Positions 56,956-64,000 of a stretch of DNA of 64,000 nucleotides are shown here, piece after piece; the stretch's first letter is position 1; every line of letters begins with the position of its first letter. The position numbers were made by a program, and so were the translations under genes. A model generated the notes under the pieces. That model ran no database searches. It was given only the letters and a program-made list of their open reading frames with translations, and was not told the origin of the DNA. This DNA comes from Phoronis australis (taxonomy: Eukaryota; Phoronida; Phoronidae), in the NCBI GenBank assembly GCA_002633005.1, contig NMRA01000082.1, forward strand, positions 536,576-600,575. Reading direction: 5' to 3'.

Positions 56956-57300
56956 CACAGGCTATCAGATCGAACCGGATACACTGATCAAGGAAACAGA
57001 GAGGTGCCGTGAACGTGCACAGACAAGGGAACATATGGATAGTTCCGAAAACCGTTTGAATGACGTTTCATGATGTCAGTGAGCTAACTGCACGATAATG
57101 GAAACGACTGGAGTTTGCATTTGCTGCCACGAAATTCCGGAAATGAAACGCCTTCTAGGAGAAGCGCAGAAGTGTCTGACAGACCATCCTGATTTGACAC
57201 CGCATCTAAACAGAGGTGTGCTTACGACGTTTTTGGGACTGAGAAAAAGAACTGGCAAAAACATCCTACACCCAGAGGACCAAACAGAAGCATCACGAAC
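56956..57300 (+). pseudogene. P2RX7_C-like domain remnant
   Basis: The frame reads TGYQIEPDTLIKET, then NRLNDVS, TGA, CQ, TGA, ANCTIMETTG, then VCICCHEIPEMKRLL and CLTDHPDLTPHLNRGVL. The YQxEP word, the W-C-x-C-x-x-C block, the CxCCxEI motif, and C-I/L-T-x-HP-x(n)-LN-x-x-VL are the hallmarks of the P2X7 receptor C-terminal (P2RX7_C) type domain, found in many animal genomic and transposon-borne proteins. The two TGA codons (57071-57073 and 57080-57082) fall where the conserved Trp and Cys belong. It lies in the intron before the TSP1 exon. Confidence 0.6.
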
Positions 57301-58527
57301 GAGTCAAGCATCAGGTTATATAAGCCTCATTTTCTCACGCCTTAGATAAAGTATAATTGTTTATGATTTCGTGGCCAACTACAGTTCTCCTTAGTCAAAA
57401 ACTGATCAACAACCGATCCGACGAAATGCAGGCGACTGGCAGATACGGAGAAGTTTCACGGCCTCATACTTGGTATTAACGGCCTACTTTTCATTCTTCA
57501 CTACCGCGAGCCACTTTCAAAGCATTATGGGCTCTCGAAGAAATCGAAAAGAACGATGTACCCGCTTTCTGCACAGCTTCATAGTTCGCACACGCGGGAA
57601 CGATACACCACACCATAGCGACACCTCTCGGTGAGGTAAGATGTGCGGTATACGAGGTGATGTCGATATAGACCGATTAAGACGGTAAAAATACTAATTA
57701 AATTGGGTGGCATTCTCTTTTAAACGTTAAAAGGGTCTCATTTTTACAATATTAAAAAATGCTTACGTCACACAATTTGTTCACAGAAATCCACAGGGAG
57801 TCCCAAAAAGAGTCCTAAACAATAATCTGCAAATCTATTACAAAATAGCCCATCAACAGCTAGAACAATTTCACTTTTCTTTTTATGTTTGCGCTAGCAA
57901 ACGCAACGTGCCCGTTGATTCTGAACCGGATGTGACGTTAGATCAGCTGATGTGCAGTCTTGTTTACCTCACCGTAATATTTAGACAACGGCCACCGTCT
58001 CTATTTCATTAAGACGGTGTAGCTCCTATATGAGCGTCATATGCCGGAAGCTTTTCGGCGAGTTGGGCTTCACACTGACAACATCAAAGACATGCTGTTA
58101 TAAATGCTGAATAGAGAACGCGTGCGCGAGGCCTAAAAATGTGAGGATTCGAATTTTTTAGAATGATATTTACCTGGTCATCTTAAACGCCCCGTCAACA
58201 TACTGATTCTTTACGTGTCATTTATGTAAGTTCAACAATCAGCCGAATGCTTAAATATTTGGGCGTAGAATTGATAGCAAATATGTAAATAGAAATAATT
58301 GATACTCTTTAAGGTGGTGTTATTCGTGCGGTTATTAAGCTTTAATGTTACTTTTCATGTAGTTAATATCTGGGCCTAGTTTCACTCACACATTTCCTCA
58401 GTACTCAAGTGTTTCACATATAAGTATTTGTCAGAATACAGCCGGAGCTTCCAACATACGTGCATTAGCCTATATACCATCATTATGCGGCGTAACAATA
58501 AAATTGAAAATCCACCCCTTCTAACAG
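57301..58527. other. Intron sequence before the TSP1 exon
   Basis: Nothing recognised. Open stretches upstream of 58528 in the exon frame are explained by chance. Confidence 0.4.
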
Positions 58528-58695
58528 TTCATGGCAACTGGGGTACCTGGCTACCATGGAACTCCTGCAGACGAGATTCGACAACGTACGGGCTCCAAAG
58601 ACGCACACGGGAATGCAACAATCCGAGGCCGTCAAGCGCCGGCGAGCTATGTGAAGGCAATATGGACGAATATAAGATATGTCCACCAGCTAAAG
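58528..58695 (+). CDS. Mosaic gene exon 9: thrombospondin type 1 repeat
   Basis: The acceptor CTTCTAACAG ends at 58527 and the donor GTACCG is at 58696; phase 1 at both ends. It reads GNWGTWLPWNSC, then GLQRRTRECNNPRPSSAG and ELCEG, then YKICPPA. The WxxWxxW ladder and the R-x-R strand are present. Only four of the usual six Cys remain: the second (after the first CxxxC) and the last are missing. In group 1 TSP1 repeats these two form one disulfide, so the loss is paired. Confidence 0.85.
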
Positions 58696-58953
58696 GTACC
58701 GTGTTTTTTCAAGCCTCTTGTAAAATATCCAAAACAGTCCCCTGGATTAAATGTTTAGTACATGTATTTGTAAGTGATGTATTTGCTGCACGCTTAAGCA
58801 ATCGTCAAATATGTGAATGGTCGAAAGATGATAAGTAGCTAGTCAACGTACTGGACATTGATTTGTACGTTTATTTTGATTCACCTATTTTGCACATTTA
58901 CACTTTTGATCTGAAGTAATAATCGATGTAAAATGTCTCCTGAATCTCAACAG

Positions 58954-59099
58954 GCAAGAGCACTGTTAAAAAGAAAATCCGAGGACCAAAGCCGACAGTA
59001 CACATGGCTTACAAGCGCAAAGTGGCAATGACGTTCGTCTACCCTACGATACGTTCCGACGAGCTTGCTCCAGATGGCTACGAAATAGAATATCAGGAG
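58954..59099 (+). CDS. Mosaic gene exon 10: FN3 domain 2, first half
   Basis: The acceptor AATCTCAACAG ends at 58953 and the donor GTATAT is at 59100. It reads KIRGPKPTVHMAYKRKVAMT, then FVYPTIRSDELAPDGYEIEY. Strand B with the aromatic core (VAMTFVYP) and strand C (YEIEYQE) fit FN3. Phase 1 in, phase 0 out, the same layout as FN3 domain 1. Confidence 0.75.
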
Positions 59100-60206
59100 G
59101 TATATTTCATCTATGCATGCAAAAGACGTTGCAATTAATTTACTTGTCTAGCTTTGATGGAAACAACCTATCGTTGACTTCTTTCAATAAGAGTTTGAGA
59201 CGTAATGGTATTTAAACATTATGGATTAAAATGCTGAATTGCAAAGTTCGTGTGTATGTTCATTTTATACTTATGAATTAAAATATTGCACGCGACATTC
59301 AAAAGAGCACTTGACTGTAATCAGCATGTGACTTGGGGGAGAGGTGCGTAGTTCAAGAAAGCTGACCAAACCCGAGCAGTAGAAGTAGGTGTAATCGTGG
59401 ATGCAAACAAAATCCCTCATCTCATGATAACCCCATACGATTCCGCAGTGGCAACGAACAAAAAAGAGAAACATGGATGGGATGAATGAATCAGCAGCTA
59501 CGTCAGCTATCGACTATTCAACTGATTTACATTGGGCAAGAATATCATATATTTTATAAAGTTTCATTGCACACGCGTAACTTGGTTAATCCGGTCTACA
59601 GGTTGAAATGTTTTTTTCGTTTTGTGTAGTCGCCCTTTCTTAGTTTCAGTGCAGCTAGATACCAAGGCAATACTCAGCTTTTAAGGGTTGAGTTATCGAC
59701 TTTTAGAAACCGTGCAAAATGCTACGAAACTGAAATAAAATGCGGACCCCGGGTTCGGGCATGTTACACAAGGTTTGTCACGTTAGTTCATACGACATCG
59801 AAAATATAAGCAAGAACCAACCCTTCGTGTTAGAGTTGTCTTGAAGCCACTGGCTGCCTCACCCTAAGATTGACTGACACTATTATTCACAGCGCCCTCT
59901 ACTAATCTCCGTATGAGACGATTCAATACAAACAAATCTTTTTTTTCCAAAAATGTACAATTGAAAACGAGGACGTGTTTTACTTTGTGAACTATGAATG
60001 CTTGATGGAGACTTTCAAGAAAAACTTGACTTCTACTAGGAAATTTCCCGCAATAACAGGAAGGTTGACAGCGATGCGAGTGTGTTAATTTTTCATTAAA
60101 GCAATTACAATGCAGTTCCGCTTATATACTGTGTCTTTTACTAGTATCTACTACCAAGCCATGCATTTGAATATCTTAGATGTAATATTGTTTCTGCCTT
60201 ATCGAG

Positions 60207-60402
60207 GTCGGACAAGTACCAGTTCACATTTATGACAAGAAACGAATCGTTACCACAAAGAAAGGACAGACAGAAATTATGTTTTTCATTCCTGTTGAAC
60301 CCAAGGCTGAATACGATGTCAATGTCTTCGCTGCTTACAATTTCGGCGGGGACGATTGGCAGCGCATTGCTGGTCAAGCATCGGAAACTGTGAGGATAAA
60401 AG
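60207..60402 (+). CDS. Mosaic gene exon 11: FN3 domain 2, second half
   Basis: The acceptor TTTCTGCCTTATCGAG ends at 60206 and the donor GTACTG is at 60403. It reads VPVHIYDKKRIVTTKKGQTE, then IPVEPKAEYDVNVFAAYNFG. The P-x-x-EYDVNVFAAYNFGGDDW end is a clear FN3 F-strand and G-strand region. Phase 0 in, phase 1 out. Confidence 0.85.
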
Positions 60403-62071
60403 GTACTGAATGTTAAACGTTTACGAAAAACCTTCATCCATTTGCTAACGGAGTGTGCCTCAGAATAAGTATGGCTATATCCCCTTTCAGACAATAAGTC
60501 AACCCCATAAGAAGTTAATGAATTGTTTTGGGCCGCTACCAGTTTCGGTGATTTCGTCAAAATCTGTTGCATCCCTTGTTGCATTGCCAATTCGTATTGC
60601 ACTTATAGCCACCAACTTCGCCTCCGTTTGTGTCGTCGCTAATTGGAATAGGCGTGGCTACATTTTATTGTTTGGAGGCAAATGATGGCAACTTATTATT
60701 ATTTAAAGCTTCAAAAGTGATTGTAGTATTGCTACTTTTTGGATTATTATTTGTTGCACGCGTTATTACCACGTGCCCTTTCGACGGGTAAGAGTTGCTT
60801 AAGAGCCTTACTCTCATCCCATGTTGTCGCAAGTAAAATATACTTTGCGAGATCATTTGCCAAGGAGAATCACCAAACGCTTAGATTGAAGGAAGGAGGA
60901 AGTTGAAAGCGAATGAATTACGCCAGAAAACACACAGGCCGAATAATTGCATCTTGGGCGATCTTACAGAAGCCTTCGAAAACCTGAACTACAGGGGCCA
61001 GCCGGGGATTACACGCAGACAAAACAGGTTTATGCAATCATCTCTAAAACACACTTTTTGGGAAACATTAAGCTATATTTTTTATGGTGGGCCCATTTTG
61101 GCATCAACTGTTTGTGTCTCAGTTTCCAACAGCACCAAACATTATCTAAGACAACTTTTCATTCTTAGCTTTAATTTTAAAGCAACACTCGGCAACTGGA
61201 ACTTTTAATAAAACATCATCAATCAAACGGAGGGTCATTATTATTTAGATGGTGCTCGCCTACTTCCCATCTCCTGCGCCTATGATTTATAAAGGCAGTT
61301 AGTATTTCTCAAACCATCAATTGTTTGTACACTGACAATCGTCATTGTTTCTCCAGTGACTTAGGAGCAAATTTTTGCAATCGAATCGTCCGCTTCATGT
61401 AAGATTTGAACTAAAGTATCGTTGTTAGTAAATGTGGAATTATGATGCGATTTGCATGAAGACTCGTGACGACAGGAGGTAAAGTTTGTTGGTGAGAGGA
61501 TGGGAACCTCTTAAATAGAACGTTGAAAACCATAACTCGTTTAGACAGGATAATAAGAATAGTTTCCACGGCTGAGGAAGTCGCATGCGTTTACAATTTG
61601 ATAGTTTCTTTGTGGAGTAGATTAAATTGAACTGTGGTACAGAATACTAATTTTAATGACAGCATTAAACCCGCCAATCAGAAGGCAGCATTAGTGACAG
61701 AACTAACTACTTATGACGGTCATAACTGAAACTTATCAGGGCCCGATCCAGGATTTTGAATTGGAGGGTGGGGTGCAGGGCAAAGTGTCAGCCAAGTTTT
61801 TGCCCGTCAGACATCCGCACCCCGAACTGCAAAATGGAACCTGGGAAAACTTAATCCGCCACTGCTAATTACTATGCAATAAATATTGCATAACTATTAC
61901 TATTACTATTACTATTGCATAACTATTACTGTCATCAGTCCTAACTAGTGATTTACTAAGGTATCGTTATTACTGTCTTAATTTAGGAATCAATGATAAA
62001 CCAGTAAGTTGTTATACCATATTCGGAAGTATGCTGGCATACTGAAATGTTGTAAATATTATTTCTTTAAG
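60403..62071. other. Intron 11, with an hAT-like MITE and a TTACTA microsatellite
   Basis: It contains the MITE at 61737-61864 and a short ATTACT repeat at 61890-61930. No further exon seen. Confidence 0.45.
61737..61864. repeat. hAT-like MITE, copy 2
   Basis: It starts CAGGGCCCGATCCAGGATTT and ends AATCCGCCACTG (complement CAGTGGCGGATT). The middle GCCCGTCAGACATCCGC and GAACTGCAAAATGGAACC match copy 1 at 48578-48732. Noncoding, 128 bp. Confidence 0.7.
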
Positions 62072-62221
62072 GTGGACCTGGATGTGATAAAGGTTTTTAT
62101 GGGAAAGATTGTGCGAACAAATGTCACTGCAAGAATAATGACCCGTGCTCTGAAATCAATGGGGCATGTCCTAATGGCTGCCCTCCGTACTACAGAAAAG
62201 ACGAAAACAGCGCGTGCATTC
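62072..62221 (+). CDS. Mosaic gene exon 12: 8-Cys EGF-like domain
   Basis: The acceptor TATTTCTTTAAG ends at 62071 and the donor GTAAGT is at 62222; phase 1 at both ends. Eight Cys: PGCDKGFYGKDC, ANKCHC, DPCSEINGAC, PNGC and NSAC. Same MEGF/laminin-like type as exon 2. Confidence 0.85.
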
Positions 62222-63329
62222 GTAAGTATCTTTGCCACGGAAAAAAAACTCGTTGAACGATTTCCTCGCCAGTACCGGTTTTGTATGTAAAACTCCAGAA
62301 CCCATTCCACGCAGCAGTTTTGAAAATAAAACAGGCAAGATACATGTAGAAATCTGACGCAGTTTCATCGCACACAAAAAGACTATATGTCCATATTTTC
62401 GACTAGAATCCGCATCAGTTGTGAAAAAATTGCTACAAGTGGCGTTCCCCGCAAGTCAGTGAAATCGCGACAGCATTCAGAAACCACTGATTAACTGACA
62501 GTTCGACAACTGTTCTAAAAAGACAACCATTGCAGGAAACGTTCAAATAAAACGCCAAATAATCGTCATGTGAAACTTGTTCTTGTTCTGCAAATTTGGT
62601 CAAAGTCAGTCTAGTTTATCTTTCAAAACTACAATACTGACTGAGTAGAGGTCGTCACAACATTTTTGATAAATACATTGTCAAACAATTATTACTGGGT
62701 ACGGTAGTACATTAGCTATTTATTACATCACAGCATTCCGTAGATGGGCTTTGAATACACGTTGTTTCGTCTTGTTTAACGGCGTGTCATTGGTCAATCT
62801 GCTGTCCAAGCCATTCAACTGAAAAGAGAGCGGCAGCCATGCTTTTCGATACTGTCACAAAGGAGAGTAGGGGTATGTTTCGGCAAAGATATTATAGTAC
62901 ATAAAATGAATTAATATATGGTGGTCTAAAATTAGTGATGTTTCGGACTTTTCGACTTCTGAAATTAAATTCCTCGCAAAACGTCAAGTAAAGGTGATTC
63001 TTACCAAAAGAAATAACTCCAAACTGTTTAAGTTTTTATTCTTAGCACACGTTGATAACACCTCTTTGTTGATCGCCGAAGTTTTAATATGCGCATGGGT
63101 TGCTAGGAAACTTTTTGGTGTTCAGGGGATAGTCACGAGCCACACGCCTGTAAAGTTATGTAAAGGATTGGTTTTGGGTGTGGCAATGAGAGCGACGTAA
63201 CGAAAGGTATGTTCAAGTCTAAACAACGCGCTTAGATTTCAAACACTCCATTGAACATGCTGACGGATTGTTTAAACTTACTTATCGGTAGCAAGTGAGA
63301 GTCGTATTCTTTAATCTTATTTTTTGCAG
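62222..63329. other. Intron 12
   Basis: Nothing recognised; short frames only. The acceptor before 63330 is ATTTTTTGCAG. Confidence 0.5.
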
Positions 63330-63476
63330 ACATTGGCTGCCCGGCTGGATGGTGGGGAGAGGAATGTAAAAACAGGTGCAACTGTGTAAACGATGTGAAT
63401 TGCGCAAACTCTGAGACGGGCGCTTGTCCTGATGGCATCTGCAAGAAGCGCTTCACTGGCCCGGGGTGTGCTACGA
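63330..63476 (+). CDS. Mosaic gene exon 13: 8-Cys EGF-like domain
   Basis: Phase 1 at both ends, donor GTGAGT at 63477. Eight Cys: IGCPAGWWGEEC, KNRCNC, VNCANSETGAC, PDGIC and FTGPGC. The WWGEEC and TGAC words are typical of tandem 8-Cys EGF arrays, so more such exons probably follow. Confidence 0.85.
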
Positions 63477-64000
63477 GTGAGTAATCAACGACAAAATCCG
63501 AACGGCGGATTGATGGATACATTAGCCAATCAGATGCGAGAAATGCAACTTATGAGTGCAACGGCAGGCCATATTACATTTTCGCTGGCCTTTAGATTTA
63601 AAAGCTAATCTGACTGTTTTCGTTTAATACATGTAGCATCGCAGTGAATTTCTGACAGAGGACTACAGAAAACACATGTTCCAATGAAAGATCCGTCCAC
63701 ACTGTGCGCCAGACTGATCTTCAAATTATTTCACCTGGGTTTGCAGAAATCACGTGTGAAAGGACGCACCGAAGGAAAATCGCTTAGCTAAAAATTGTCC
63801 TGTTTACTGTCAACGTATAACATCTACGGGTAATGTCAGTGTATACATGTACATGTAACTCGTTCATGTTCATTCGGCTTCTGTTTCTTGCAGCTTGGAA
63901 ATTTTCATGAGAATTGGTGTTTTGAGAACTAAAAGTCTTACTCAGTCTGAATTGGCTTACATGTATATTCTCCCAATTATTCATAACCTCAATTTCCGTA
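63477..64000. other. Intron 13, running off the window
   Basis: No coding sense; the next exon is outside the window. Confidence 0.5.

Larger units (their letters stand above)
42111..63476 (+). other. Mosaic extracellular protein gene, 5' part (overview)
   Basis: Thirteen exons read in one order and strand with matching phases: signal peptide, EGF-like, FTP half, SUEL-like, FTP half, Cys-rich, FN3 (two exons), TSP1, FN3 (two exons), EGF-like, EGF-like. Every junction is phase 1 except the introns inside the two FN3 domains, which are phase 0. The last donor (GTGAGT at 63477) shows the gene goes on past the window. Together the exons encode about 720 residues of ectodomain. Carbohydrate and matrix binding is suggested by the lectin-type and TSP1 domains. 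Receptors with 8-Cys EGF and FN3 parts include Tie-like kinases and MEGF-like scavenger receptors, but the C-terminus needed to decide is not here. Confidence 0.8.

Noticed and set aside
57098-57349. Small intact gene
   Set aside because: The frame is the tail of a longer decayed domain whose upstream part contains two stops.
60141-60602. 153-codon minus-strand frame
   Set aside because: Antisense to FN3 exon 11 (60207-60402), which has matching splice sites and phase.

Overview
The window looks like nuclear DNA of a marine invertebrate animal, possibly a deuterostome or lophotrochozoan; the species cannot be settled from the sequence alone. The evidence is AT-rich DNA, small exons separated by kilobase GT-AG introns, symmetric phase-1 extracellular domain exons, abundant short inverted-repeat elements, microsatellites, and decayed animal-type transposons (XPG-nuclease type, Tc1/mariner, LINE, P2RX7_C-like, THAP-like). 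There is one 783-bp assembly gap (47731-48513) and three isolated N bases.

Left part (1-12.1 kb): mobile DNA. A decayed fragment of a multi-exon transposase lies on the + strand at 1.39-2.28 kb. A 78-bp minisatellite (4819-5130) sits just outside a nearly complete 6.9-kb DNA transposon (about 5161-12083, minus strand). That element has recognisable terminal inverted repeats. Its split gene encodes an N-terminal Cys/His zinc-binding module, a conserved middle region, an XPG/FEN-like nuclease core and a Cys-rich tail. The gene carries four in-frame stops and three frameshifts, so it is dead. The best guess at its class is the XPG-bearing Academ lineage.

Middle part (13-42 kb): a LINE fragment, hairpins and duplicated blocks lead to a gene for an intracellular nucleotidyltransferase-like/TPR protein. 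A small exon encodes a myristoylation and palmitoylation type start (MGCVASKLCC). A 6.2-kb intron separates it from one large exon (26294-30212) carrying a DUF294-like nucleotidyltransferase motif and about 15 kinesin-light-chain-like TPR units of exactly 129 bp. The small exon is tandemly duplicated 0.68 kb downstream with the same splice sites and phase, but the copy has lost Gly2. The big exon carries one frameshift and one stop. Downstream lie a tandem repeat built around a GTACGTACCCCC motif, a tRNA-like SINE head, perfect hairpins and several inverted-repeat elements.

Right part (42.1 kb to the end): the 5' portion of a large + strand gene for a mosaic secreted or membrane protein. Thirteen exons are recognisable: signal peptide, 8-Cys EGF-like, first half of an F-type lectin-like (FTP) domain, a SUEL/galactose-lectin-like exon, second half of the FTP domain, a Cys-rich module, FN3, TSP1, FN3 and two 8-Cys EGF-like exons. 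The gene runs off the right edge, so any transmembrane or catalytic C-terminus is not visible. Its introns hold a Tc1/mariner remnant, a P2RX7_C-like remnant, a possible THAP remnant and hAT-like MITEs.

The most unusual points are three. The tandem alternative N-terminal exons could switch membrane anchoring of the nucleotidyltransferase/TPR protein. A symmetric SUEL-like exon lies inside a split FTP lectin domain. The XPG-nuclease transposon retains its exon structure and ends despite heavy decay of its reading frame.
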